Positions 35,614-44,289 of a stretch of 64,000 bases of DNA are shown in pieces. Both the position numbers and the translations under genes were made by a program. Every line of letters begins with the position of its first letter. The first letter of the stretch is position 1. Source of the DNA: Indibacter alkaliphilus LW1 (lineage in GTDB: Bacteria > Bacteroidota > Bacteroidia > Cytophagales > Cyclobacteriaceae); contig NZ_ALWO02000054.1 of assembly GCF_000295935.2 (NCBI RefSeq), positions 77,193-141,192 on the forward strand, written 5' to 3'. The notes beneath the pieces are model-generated. The model was given only the letters and a program-made list of their open reading frames with translations. It was not told the DNA's origin and did not search any database.

Positions 35614-35693
35614 ATTAAGGAAGTCATTTATTCGTCAGTCAAATGGTCAGTTTATTGGAATGACAGTTGTGGAATTTCAGGCAATAAAATTAT

Positions 35694-35831
35694 ATGGTAG
35701 AAAAACCTCACTTTTCCATTTCAGACTATAAAGGCAATAAGTATCTGGTAATAGAGGTAGCATCTCTTAAAGAAACCGACAAATATGGAAGGAGTCATAC
35801 GGTTTGTATCAATAAGAAAGTGAAGGATTGA
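35694..35831 (+). CDS. 45-residue microprotein, intact copy of a dispersed family
   Basis: Encodes 45 residues starting MVEKPHFSISDYKGNKYLVI, with a C-terminal half containing SLKETDKYGRSHT and ending KKVKD. It has no signal or membrane segment; predicted beta hairpin plus basic tail. Its 5-prime end recurs at 22958 and its 3-prime end at 43521, and both decayed copies keep the same frame, which argues that it is coding. A hairpin follows its stop at exactly 24 bp, as in the 43.5-kb copy. I do not know a function. Confidence 0.6.
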   Translation: MVEKPHFSISDYKGNKYLVIEVASLKETDKYGRSHTVCINKKVKD

Positions 35832-35854
35832 AATACTTTCTTTGTTTGATTATG

Positions 35855-35877
35855 AATACCGCTGAAATGGCGGTATT
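35855..35877 (+). terminator. Terminator after the microprotein
   Basis: AATACCGC at 35855-35862 pairs with GCGGTATT at 35870-35877 around a 7-nt loop and is followed by TATTTAATC. A variant hairpin lies at the same distance from the stop of the 43.5-kb copy. The remaining 270 bp to 36149 show nothing recognisable. Confidence 0.65.
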
Positions 35878-36149
35878 TATTTAATCGTATATATATAAAG
35901 CATCATTTAGGTAATCTGATCTTTAAAGATAGATCAAAGGAGGTTTTTGCCTTAAAAAAAAACCTTCTAGTTAATGTAGGATGTAGATGTTACATAAGCA
36001 TTTGGTACTTTTCGTAATTTTCAGTGAGAGAGAAATTGGCCTTAAAATTTGGAATCAGAATGACAAGCGATAGATGAACTTTTTCATTTATTCATGAAAA
36101 TTAGGGAAGTTTTTGATTTAACTAGGTTTTTTGTTAAAATCTGCACTGA

Positions 36150-36767
36150 TTAATTTTTTGCAATCAAGGCCTTAAACTTACCTTCACTGATGGTTATTTT
36201 TTCCTTTGTGAGGGGAGCTTTGTTGATGGATGCATGTTCCCATAGCAAAAACTCAAATTTCCCAGTGATATAATTTTCATCAATGCTTTCAATTATAAGT
36301 TTTCCTTGCGGAGTACCTTTCCAAGAATCAGGAGCTTTATATTCCAAAGCCTTATTAGAATAGTAGTTTGGACCATTGTATTCAAGAATCTTTGTGAAAG
36401 TAACTCCTATACCCCCTGAGTAACCATTTTCCGGATCACTTGTCTGGACTAGGCTATATTCACCAGGTGAAGGAAGCCCAATCGGGTCCCAAGACTGAAT
36501 TTGGAATTTTAGAATAAAATCAGGTGTTGTTTGTTTATCGTTGATCTCAATAGTCATAAAATGCCTTTCGTTGCCTTCATGTAACCTCAGTATTGCTGTA
36601 CCATTTTTTGAGCCTTCCCAAGCCCCATCTATCTTAAATGAAGCATAGTTTTCATGATTCTGCTGAATTTTAATATCCTCGCTTAGGTGAATAGTATTCT
36701 CATTGATAACATTTTTATTTACCAATATGCTTAAAGAATAAATAAGGAAACTAAATAGAATTTTCAT
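36150..36767 (-). CDS. Exported protein of unknown function
   Basis: About 205 residues from the ATG at 36767 (MKILFSFLIYSLSILV), a good signal peptide; an upstream in-frame start would add 15 residues. The rest is beta-rich, with GAWEGSKNGTAILRLHEGN at the start of the mature part and ITGKFEFLLWEHAS near the end, the look of a small lipocalin-like or DUF-type beta sandwich. Not recognised. It follows a lipoprotein gene on the same strand (91 bp apart), with similar themes (ITGKFEF/SVKGTFE), so the two may be distant relatives. Confidence 0.6.
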   Translation of the reverse strand: MKILFSFLIYSLSILVNKNVINENTIHLSEDIKIQQNHENYASFKIDGAWEGSKNGTAILRLHEGNERHFMTIEINDKQTTPDFILKFQIQSWDPIGLPSPGEYSLVQTSDPENGYSGGIGVTFTKILEYNGPNYYSNKALEYKAPDSWKGTPQGKLIIESIDENYITGKFEFLLWEHASINKAPLTKEKITISEGKFKALIAKN

Positions 36768-36858
36768 AGGTGTTGATTTTGATTCATGTAGTTTTAATAT
36801 GTTGTTGATCAAGTGGTATACTGATTTTCATATTTAGAAAATCAGTAGGGTGGGGCTG

Positions 36859-37404
36859 CTAAAACCAGATTTTATATATAAAGTCAAATTCCCCATCGGT
36901 AATTGAAAGCATATCATTTCCCATATTGAGCATGCCGGCCCTTTCAAAAGTACCTTTTACACTGTAATAGGTTGTGTCTTGAATACTGCCAAGTTTCTCG
37001 TATTCAGTAATTTCAATTTTGGAGGTTTTGTTACGGTTGAACCCATATCCGCTCTCATTATTAAAAGTGATGACTTCATAATTTACATCAAAGCCATTAT
37101 CCTGATGGTCGAAAACCCCTGTTTTTGGTTCAAGAGGTATCACAATTCTTAATTGGTTTGTTGTATCTGGATGTGCACGTTCTCTACCAATAATTCCCAC
37201 AGTATTGCTTAAGCCATAAACAATAACCTGAGACTCTTCATAGTTGATTTGTTTGCCATTTACAAAGCCACTTAAATTCCCACCAACTTTTAAATTGACA
37301 TTCCCTTTTGGGTCTTCATCTTTCACACACGAAATACATATAATACTTGCAAAAACTGTAATGATTAAGCCCAAGTATTGAACTATGTTTAGCTTGTTTC
37401 TCAT
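36859..37404 (-). CDS. Lipoprotein of unknown function
   Basis: 181 residues: basic N-terminus, hydrophobic core and lipobox ending CISC (Cys about 26), then a Asp/Gly-rich linker and a beta-rich domain (GGNLSGFVNGKQINYEESQV; VKGTFERAG; DGEFDFIYKIWF). This looks like the small Bacteroidota lipoproteins with a single beta-sandwich. I cannot name a function. It may share an operon with the genes on either side. Confidence 0.65.
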   Translation of the reverse strand: MRNKLNIVQYLGLIITVFASIICISCVKDEDPKGNVNLKVGGNLSGFVNGKQINYEESQVIVYGLSNTVGIIGRERAHPDTTNQLRIVIPLEPKTGVFDHQDNGFDVNYEVITFNNESGYGFNRNKTSKIEITEYEKLGSIQDTTYYSVKGTFERAGMLNMGNDMLSITDGEFDFIYKIWF

Positions 37405-37493
37405 GATTTATTTCTGTTTTTATTCCCTTAAAAATTTAATTCAAGCTGCATGGTTTTTTAAAATCAAACCATGCAGCAGGTATAAAGAATGGA

Positions 37494-38804
37494 CTAAAGA
37501 GGGTAATGACTGTCCCTTCCATTGCCCCATCCCAAATGCCCCATTTCTGGATCTCCTTTGCCAATATTCTGAAAAAGATTATTGTCTAATTCAAGGTTTG
37601 GTAATTCAGGTCTATTTGGGCTTGCGCCTGTGTAGGCATATAATGCATAGTTTTGAATATTCTGAAACAGTGTGTTGGAAATTAAAATCTTTGGATTTGC
37701 ATGCATATAAATTGCACCTGAATTTTGAAGATTCCCCACTGAGAAATCACCTTTTGCATGTTTGATTATGGCGTGTTCAATGATGTTTTCAGCTTGTGTA
37801 AACCCAAAGTATATACCTCCCCAATTGCTTTCGTTGAATGCTGCCAGTAATACTGTCTCTGAAGGTGTGCCCAGGATTTTAAGACTCAGGTCATGATTGT
37901 TGCCACTTGGGGCAGCTTGAAGAAAAGCACTTGGTTTAAAGAGAATCTCTATCCCTTCCAGTAATGTAAGATGACCACCTTCATTGATGTGAATTCTATC
38001 GTCAACCAAGTATGGCACATCCAGTTTTGACCAGGATACCGTTTGGTCTTTGATTTCATAATAATCTTTAGTGATGTTAATATAATCAGCGCCATTACCC
38101 GAAAATGAAGAAGTGTTATCGAAAATATGAGCCATTTCAGCTGATATTTTCACCGGGACATCTTCATTACCTGTTATTGTCATATTGCTGACACTAACAG
38201 ATGAATTTTTGCGGATTGCATGTAAATCCAGACCTATACTACCACCATTTCTGATTTCGACGTGATCCAATGTCAGGGATTGAGGTGGAGTACCTGAAAC
38301 ACCTCTCAATGCCAAAGAGCCTTCATATATAGGTGAAGAATTTGTAAGGTTTTGAGAACCTGCATATTCTATAATTGTATGCTCTATTATATTATTAGGA
38401 TTATGGGCTTCGGTAAAAAAAATCCCCCTCCAATAGCCTTTTTGTTTTGATGTTCCAGTGAGCAATACCGGTTCGTTGGCTGTTCCGTTTATTTCAAAAG
38501 TATTGTTGTCCATGTCTACCAACAGACCGGAATGATTTTCAAATTCTATTACTACTCCAGGTTCTATCCTTAAATTACCCGTAATCCTTGCCCAGCAATC
38601 AATCCTGTAGTCTATAGGCCTTTGAGGATCATTTACAAGTACTCTATCCTGACTGAAATATCCACAGTCTAATAAGATCGGAGGTAAAATTTCATCAATT
38701 GGCTCAGGTTCATTATTTTCATCACAACTGAAAATCATGAAAGAAAAAAGCATAAGAACAGTGTAAATTTTAAAATTGAATCGTTTAAATTTTCTAATCT
38801 TCAT
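37494..38804 (-). CDS. Beta-helix repeat lipoprotein
   Basis: 436 residues: lipobox ending MIFSC (Cys about 27), then repeated turns of a right-handed parallel beta-helix (RIEPGVVIEFENHSGLLVD; EINGTANEPVLLTG; YWRGIFFTEAHNPNNIIEHTIIEYAG; ILGTPSETVLLAAFNESNWGGIYFG). Two homologous halves each have an EPV/ETVLL turn followed by WxGIxF and IIEHAII, so the gene seems internally duplicated. Such lipoproteins bind or display polysaccharide at the surface; no lyase active site can be seen. It is transcribed away from the sigma gene at 39107 across a 300-bp intergenic region that shows no clear feature. Confidence 0.72.
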   Translation of the reverse strand: MKIRKFKRFNFKIYTVLMLFSFMIFSCDENNEPEPIDEILPPILLDCGYFSQDRVLVNDPQRPIDYRIDCWARITGNLRIEPGVVIEFENHSGLLVDMDNNTFEINGTANEPVLLTGTSKQKGYWRGIFFTEAHNPNNIIEHTIIEYAGSQNLTNSSPIYEGSLALRGVSGTPPQSLTLDHVEIRNGGSIGLDLHAIRKNSSVSVSNMTITGNEDVPVKISAEMAHIFDNTSSFSGNGADYINITKDYYEIKDQTVSWSKLDVPYLVDDRIHINEGGHLTLLEGIEILFKPSAFLQAAPSGNNHDLSLKILGTPSETVLLAAFNESNWGGIYFGFTQAENIIEHAIIKHAKGDFSVGNLQNSGAIYMHANPKILISNTLFQNIQNYALYAYTGASPNRPELPNLELDNNLFQNIGKGDPEMGHLGWGNGRDSHYPL

Positions 38805-39106
38805 GGTAAACTAATTTTTGTGAGTATTGAATGAGTTATATTTATCTGTATTGGGTATTTATGAAGTTGTATTGTTCTTAGGACGAATTTTAAGCTCCTA
38901 TTTAATCGAATGAGACTTATCATTTAGTTTTTATTTTTGCCTTAGAAAAATTTTAGTTTATTTGGATTTTGTTTGGTCAAAGTGCTTTCCCTAATTCAGT
39001 GAGCACTCTTTATAACTTAATGTCAATGTCAGCCAGAGGTAAACATTTGAATCAAAAATTTTTAGAAAAAATATTTTTGTTTACTATTTATGAGAATTAC
39101 TATTAA

Positions 39107-39652
39107 ATGAATAAAGACTCACATTGGATACAATCTCTAAAGTCAGGAAATAAAAAGGCTTTGGATGAAATCTATCTTAAATACAAAAAGCCATTTATTG
39201 ATTTCTCCAATAGATATCAAATCCCTCATGAAGATGCACTTGATATTTTTCAGGATAGCATTATCGTTCTATATGAAAATATCTTAAAGGGAAAACTAAG
39301 CGATCTAAGCAGTAGTCTCAAAACATATCTATTTGCGGTAGGGAAGTATAAAATATTGTCTTATATAAAATCTAAAAATGCATTTAGTTCTATTGAGATA
39401 AGTGAGATTGAAATTTTAGATAAAATAGACATTATTGAAATTGAAACACAGGATTTAAGGTTGAAACATCTTCATGATACGTTTTCCAAATTGGGCATAA
39501 AATGTCAGGAGATACTTAAACTTTTTTATTACCAAGGACTGGGTCTCGATGAAATTCAAGAACTAATGGGTTATGACTCTAAGGATACAGCTAAAAGTCA
39601 GAAATCCAGATGCCTAAAGCAGCTTAAGGAACTAATGAAGAATTATGGATAA
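39107..39652 (+). CDS. ECF sigma factor (CHAT/TPR-associated)
   Basis: 181 residues with sigma region 2 (ALDEIYLKYKKPFIDFSNRY; EDALDIFQDSIIVLYENIL) and region 4 (CQEILKLFYYQGLGLDEIQELMGY). It overlaps the TPR membrane protein gene by 8 bp and lacks a FecR/SusC partner. So it belongs to the other common Bacteroidota arrangement, in which a sigma is paired with a membrane TPR protein and a nearby CHAT protein. Confidence 0.88.
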   Translation: MNKDSHWIQSLKSGNKKALDEIYLKYKKPFIDFSNRYQIPHEDALDIFQDSIIVLYENILKGKLSDLSSSLKTYLFAVGKYKILSYIKSKNAFSSIEISEIEILDKIDIIEIETQDLRLKHLHDTFSKLGIKCQEILKLFYYQGLGLDEIQELMGYDSKDTAKSQKSRCLKQLKELMKNYG

Positions 39653-40361
39653 TCAAGATTTAATAAACTCTTTTTTTCAAGGGAATCTTTCTGAAGATGA
39701 GAAATATCAGCTAGAAGAACTTATCAAGTCTGACACCGAATTCGCTAAGGCATTTAAATTTGAAAAGGAACTTAGGGACTCATTGATTCATCAGGAAAGA
39801 CAAATTCTAAAATCCAGGTTGAAATCCTTGGATCAACAACGATCAAAACCTTTAATCTTGAAATACTGGCATATGGCAGCATCTTTTGTACTCCTAATTG
39901 CCTCAATCCTATTTGTTTTAAACAGGAACGACCACTCAACATCAAGACTGTATGCTAAATATATGGAGCCTTATCCAAACGTTCTTTCTCCTGTGGTTAG
40001 GAGTGACAGGGAAAATGATACAGTTTTTTTGGAAGCCATGAAGAGTTACGACCAGAAGAATTATGAGGAGGCTATACACCTCATGTTAAAAATCAACGAA
40101 GAATATTCCTCAAGTGAACTGGAAGTTTATCTTTCAATTAGCTTACTGATGCAGGATAGAGATGAAGAGGCATTGGAAACTCTCCAGAGAATCAACCTTA
40201 ATTCACAACATATTGACGCTGTTGTAGTCGATTGGTATCTAGGGTTGGCCTATTTGAAAACAGGTGATAAGGACAAGGCTTTGGAAAGCATTGCTGCTGT
40301 TGCTTCATCAGGTGGTGAGTTGTCATCACAAGCCTCTAAGCTTTTAAATAAGCTTAAATAA
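39645..40361 (+). CDS. Membrane TPR protein, probable anti-sigma partner
   Basis: 238 residues: an acidic N-terminal cytoplasmic part (SFFQGNLSEDEKYQLEELIKSD, the fold of zinc-free anti-sigma N-domains), one membrane segment (about 75-92), and a periplasmic part with three TPR-like repeats (FLEAMKSYDQKNYEEAIHLML; DAVVVDWYLGLAYLKTGDKDKAL). The 8-bp overlap with the sigma gene and the topology suggest it holds the sigma and senses an envelope signal. Its TPR half may contact the TPR-CHAT protein encoded convergently 70 bp further on. Confidence 0.78.
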   Translation: MDNQDLINSFFQGNLSEDEKYQLEELIKSDTEFAKAFKFEKELRDSLIHQERQILKSRLKSLDQQRSKPLILKYWHMAASFVLLIASILFVLNRNDHSTSRLYAKYMEPYPNVLSPVVRSDRENDTVFLEAMKSYDQKNYEEAIHLMLKINEEYSSSELEVYLSISLLMQDRDEEALETLQRINLNSQHIDAVVVDWYLGLAYLKTGDKDKALESIAAVASSGGELSSQASKLLNKLK

Positions 40362-40432
40362 TCGGATTTCATATTTTTTCAGTTGGTCATTCCAAGCTGA
40401 ATTATCATAAAATCGGATAAAATAGATCAGTT

Positions 40433-43351
40433 TTAATGCCTCTTGAAACTCTTAAGAAACCAAATGCTCAATATTGCCAATAATGCAGAGATCAAAATCC
40501 AATAAACAATTGAAGGGATAGAGAATGAATTTGAAGTAGGCAGGTTTCCCATATGTCCATTTAGAACAAACCCAGCCCAAAAATAGGGGTGGCTTCTCAA
40601 TGGGTTGTTCAGGATAAAGTCCCTTTTAGCTTGGGCTAGAGCATCTGACTTTTGCATTCCGTTTTCCAGATTTTTATAAAATTCCATAATGATTTCAGCA
40701 GTTTCTGAGTCAGGTACTTGCCAAAGACTATATACTGAAGATCTTACACCTGAATACGTTAATGCCCGAGAAATACTCATTAATCCCTCACCTTTTTCCA
40801 GTTTCCCCACTCCTGTATTACATGCACTTAATACTACTAAGTCAGCAGGAAATTCCATACCATACAACTCTTCGTAATATAGACTCTCATTGTTCTGAAA
40901 AATCAATGCTGAATTGCTATGATCTGTTTCATCTATTTTGGCATGCATCGCAAAATGATATATGCTGTAGTTTTGGGAGTTTTCAAGAAAATCTGATTTA
41001 ATGGCTTTGGAGTAAATGTCACCCTTTAATCTTCCTGCAATAAATTCAGATTCCAACCTTGCACCGTCAATAGCACCAAGCTGGGTAGCTTTGGTGTTTG
41101 AATCTAAATAAACCTGATCATCATATTCGGGAGAAAAGACTGCAAGAATACCTTTGTGATTTGGGTTCTTCATTTGAACTTGTTGCAATTGCCATATCCT
41201 TAAAGAATAGGAATAGCTAATATTATAATCTTTGAGCAATAAAGCATTGGTTTTGGGGTTTGTGAGACTTTCAAAAGGAATCAGATTCAATAAATCTTCA
41301 GGAAGAACAACGATCTGACTAACTTTTTTATCCAAATTCAATGATTCGGGAATCAAGAGACTGTAAAGTTCTTTTGATAGATCTCCAAAATCTTTGTGGA
41401 TATACCTTAGCGTATTGTAATATTCAAGTGTCTTTTGCAGGACTTCTTCTTTTCTGCCCAATGACCTTAGTGATACCTCATCTTTTGTAATCAAAAATAA
41501 AAAGACTTCTGAGGCAGTAACTGCGTAATTTAACACAACTATTTCAGGACTGAGGACTTTTTGAAAGTTTGCCAGCTCAAACCTGTTTTCAAAAAATGCT
41601 TCAAATGATGGGTTATTCGAAATGATTTCATTTTGAACTTTTTCCAAAAGTGAATTGATGGAATCATTTCTAAACTCACTATCAGCGAGCAAAGACAATT
41701 GACTTTTCATCAAAAAAAGACTGTCGGAAACTGGTGAATAGTGTTGATATTTAGCTTCAAATTCTTTCCAGAGGTGTTGGGATGCATTGTTTTCGATGGT
41801 ATTTAATAAAGAACCATGATTTTCTTTACCTAAGGCCATATGCATCATAACCAAACCCTCACTGATTTCTTTGTTTGTCTGATCAAGCCATGGATTGTAA
41901 ATTCCTTTTTGGTAGTAAACGTTAAAAATATTAGCTGCAATGTTGTAATAATGAAAGGATACCCGGGCATGCTTGAGGTTTCCTTCCTTTTCAAATTCAT
42001 TTTTATAAATTTTTGCAACCTCCATTAAAGCATTGATATAATAGATATCATTTTTTTCTTTGAATGCTTCAAGATCAACTTCCATCAGGTTGTTTATAGA
42101 ATCTCCCATTAAAACTGAAAAGCCTTGATAAACAATCTTTTCCGCTTGATCAAACCTATTGGATTTTTGAAGTACATCTCCCTTTTTGAAAAAAATATTA
42201 AGAAGGTTGAATTCACGGATATCCATCCGCCTACCTATTTCCAAAGCATGGTCTAAATGAACCAGTGCTTTGTCATAATCATCAGCAGAATTAAGGTAAA
42301 ATGAAACCAGTTGAGTATGAAAGATCATTTGGTTGTATCTGTTTTTTAAACGAATACTTTCATTCATTCCCAGATCGAGGTATTGTTTTTTTAAAAGTTT
42401 TTCATTTGGGTCATCGTAATTCACCAAAGGAGCAGCTGCACTGCTTATTGCATTAAGTAGATAGTCAGAATAGTTTTCCTGATCTGTCTTATCCATTTTA
42501 TTGAAATAATTCATTAAACTATCTAGATGTGAAATGCCGGCTTTCTTATCATTTGTTAAATCAGTATACAGAATATTGAGCCTATGCTTTTCTACTAAGT
42601 AAAAATTCAAAGGTTTTGAATTTTCAAACTCAGATTCCTTACTTTCAAAAGCTCCGCTATCAAACCAAATTTTGAAATTTTGATTGATTGAATTTATTAA
42701 TTCGCCCGCTGAAGTCTTGTCCCCATATTGACGATACAGCCTTATTAGATTCCCATAAAGAGATAAGAGGTTAGCCGCATTTACCTGAGACTGCCCTTCC
42801 CATAATTTCTTGGCTCTTAGGTATGCTTCTTTCCTCTTTGTGAAAAAACCCGTATAGGCATGTATAACTCCAATATTATTGTAGGCCATAGCTAGATTAT
42901 TCACCAGCTCAGAGTCTGATAAATCTTCAATTGACTCATAATTGTCAATTGCTTTTTTATAATAGATCAATGCGTCTTGATAAGCCTCCATTTTATCCAT
43001 GGATGTCCCAATGTTGTAAAATAGAGCCGCCTTTTCTTCAATGTTCAAGTGATCCGAAAATGCCAACTCACATGAAAGACCTATTGCAACAGCTTCTTCA
43101 TATTCCTTAGCCCCACTTTTAAGAAGCATTTGATTTTTGAATTGGATGTATAAATCCTTCTCATTCTGAATTGATAGCTCTGAATGCGATGATCCATTAT
43201 TTTCTTTTAATTTGAATAGTTCCTTTTCTATTAATACTGTATGCTCTTTAATCTTCTCCTTTGGGATAATTTCTTTATGCTGGCAAATTCCAGAAACTTG
43301 ATATAAGCAAGTCAGAAAAAACAGAAAACAAACTCTAAAAACTTCTCTCAT
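40433..43351 (-). CDS. Secreted, membrane-anchored TPR-CHAT protease-like protein
   Basis: 972 residues: signal peptide (about 1-23), a large TPR array (about 90-500; e.g. KAALFYNIGTSMDKMEAYQDAL, LVNNLAMAYNNIGVIHAYTG), a helical linker, then a CHAT caspase-fold domain (about 640-925). The catalytic dyad is H803 (YHFAMHAKID) and C844 (VVLSACNTGVG). A C-terminal membrane segment (about 948-965) and basic tail WFLKSFKRH follow. With signal plus C-terminal anchor, the CHAT domain would lie in the periplasm. CHAT domains are caspase-like peptidases; here it may cleave an envelope protein such as the neighbouring TPR anti-sigma factor (inference). Confidence 0.85.
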   Translation of the reverse strand: MREVFRVCFLFFLTCLYQVSGICQHKEIIPKEKIKEHTVLIEKELFKLKENNGSSHSELSIQNEKDLYIQFKNQMLLKSGAKEYEEAVAIGLSCELAFSDHLNIEEKAALFYNIGTSMDKMEAYQDALIYYKKAIDNYESIEDLSDSELVNNLAMAYNNIGVIHAYTGFFTKRKEAYLRAKKLWEGQSQVNAANLLSLYGNLIRLYRQYGDKTSAGELINSINQNFKIWFDSGAFESKESEFENSKPLNFYLVEKHRLNILYTDLTNDKKAGISHLDSLMNYFNKMDKTDQENYSDYLLNAISSAAAPLVNYDDPNEKLLKKQYLDLGMNESIRLKNRYNQMIFHTQLVSFYLNSADDYDKALVHLDHALEIGRRMDIREFNLLNIFFKKGDVLQKSNRFDQAEKIVYQGFSVLMGDSINNLMEVDLEAFKEKNDIYYINALMEVAKIYKNEFEKEGNLKHARVSFHYYNIAANIFNVYYQKGIYNPWLDQTNKEISEGLVMMHMALGKENHGSLLNTIENNASQHLWKEFEAKYQHYSPVSDSLFLMKSQLSLLADSEFRNDSINSLLEKVQNEIISNNPSFEAFFENRFELANFQKVLSPEIVVLNYAVTASEVFLFLITKDEVSLRSLGRKEEVLQKTLEYYNTLRYIHKDFGDLSKELYSLLIPESLNLDKKVSQIVVLPEDLLNLIPFESLTNPKTNALLLKDYNISYSYSLRIWQLQQVQMKNPNHKGILAVFSPEYDDQVYLDSNTKATQLGAIDGARLESEFIAGRLKGDIYSKAIKSDFLENSQNYSIYHFAMHAKIDETDHSNSALIFQNNESLYYEELYGMEFPADLVVLSACNTGVGKLEKGEGLMSISRALTYSGVRSSVYSLWQVPDSETAEIIMEFYKNLENGMQKSDALAQAKRDFILNNPLRSHPYFWAGFVLNGHMGNLPTSNSFSIPSIVYWILISALLAILSIWFLKSFKRH

Positions 43352-43490
43352 TGTTAAATAGTGTTTAACTCTAGAAAAATCTTAAACTAATTGGAATGTG
43401 TAGATTAAAAAATTAAAATCATTTAAATGGTTGGCTTTTGTTTAGGTTGATGCATGTAAATCATTACAGACTGGATTTATCAAGAATTAG

Positions 43491-43595
43491 TGTTTTGTGG
43501 AAATTTTCATTGAAATACAAATGAAATCACTTAAAGAAACTGACAAATATGGAAGAAGTCACACGTTTTATATCACTAAGAAAGTGAAGGATTGA
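43491..43595 (+). pseudogene. 3-prime remnant of the dispersed microprotein
   Basis: The frame ends SLKETDKYGRSHTFYITKKV plus KD and a TGA, nearly identical to the end of the intact copy at 35694. Upstream the homology fades (FIEIQMK against VIEVA) and a TAG closes the frame at 43488, so the N-terminal half is lost. An ATG at 43521 could still start a 24-residue peptide. A variant of the downstream hairpin (43619-43641) lies at the same distance as in the intact copy. Confidence 0.55.
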
Positions 43596-43609
43596 ATCCT
43601 GCTTTCAGG

Positions 43610-43870
43610 CTATTCCTCAATGCCGCTTTCTAAGTGGTATTTTTTTAATTTTTTCTGCAATGCTTCAAGGTTTTCTACGCTGTGATTGATGATAAAATCT
43701 TTTTCTGATTGCACAAAATGCGTTGACTCTTCTGCTGAAGAACTCCATTGGGTAAACCCCTTTTTTAAAGGATCACTCCCTTGTCTCCACTCAAAATTGG
43801 TGCCCCACTGATCTGTTTCCAGTCCCAAGTGTTTTTTGTACCACTCTTTCGTCTTTTGGGGCTCTTTAGA
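43610..43870 (-). pseudogene. Truncated glyoxalase/VOC-family gene
   Basis: The reading frame contains KEPQKTKEWYKKHLGLETDQ and then WGTNFEWRQGSDPLKKGFTQW, followed by EKDFIINHSVENLEALQKKL. These are the core blocks of small Bacteroidota VOC (glyoxalase/bleomycin-resistance) proteins. Two stop codons (TAG TAA) sit just upstream of the KEPQK block where the first beta strand should be. The frame ends early (SGIEE) without the usual C-terminal GNKIELWEP block, so both ends are lost. Its 3-prime end runs into the microprotein terminator hairpin. Confidence 0.7.
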
Positions 43871-43887
43871 TTCTTACTAAATTCTGT

Positions 43888-44289
43888 TCAAAGTAACGAG
43901 TCCTTGATCAACAGACAAGTTTCCAAGTCAATAGGTTTTTCCAGATACATTTTCACAGAAGGATAGTTTTGACTTTTCACTCTGTCAGATTTTTGGATGG
44001 AGGAAGTAGCCATGATGACATTGACCTGATCGGTAATTTCCATTTCTTCAAGCTTTTCAAGAATTTCCCAACCAGTCATTTCCGGCATATTGATGTCAAG
44101 TAGAATCAGAATCCGGTTGCTTTTTTTGACAAGATTTGTAATATAGTCCAATCCTTCTACCGGATTCGTAAAAGTGAATACCTGATCTGACAGATTGCTT
44201 TCTTCGACCATCAGCTCATGCAGAAACAAAATACCAGGTTCGTCATCAATTATGATTACAGGGATCTTGGAATCATCGTTCTGCTTCAT
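43888..44289 (-). CDS. Single-domain response regulator (CheY-like)
   Basis: 133 residues, a receiver domain only: acidic pair IIIDDEP, phospho-acceptor Asp in LLDINMPEMTGWEIL, switch Ser/Thr in IMATSS and Lys in YLEKPID. There is no output domain. It overlaps the propeller sensor gene by 17 bp and is very probably its phosphotransfer partner. The end of the gene abuts the truncated VOC remnant. Confidence 0.9.
   Translation of the reverse strand: MKQNDDSKIPVIIIDDEPGILFLHELMVEESNLSDQVFTFTNPVEGLDYITNLVKKSNRILILLDINMPEMTGWEILEKLEEMEITDQVNVIMATSSIQKSDRVKSQNYPSVKMYLEKPIDLETCLLIKDSLL

Noticed and set aside
36150-38804. Polysaccharide-utilisation locus around the beta-helix lipoprotein
   Set aside because: There is no SusCD pair, glycoside hydrolase or lyase active site in this stretch, so only surface lipoproteins of unknown role can be claimed.
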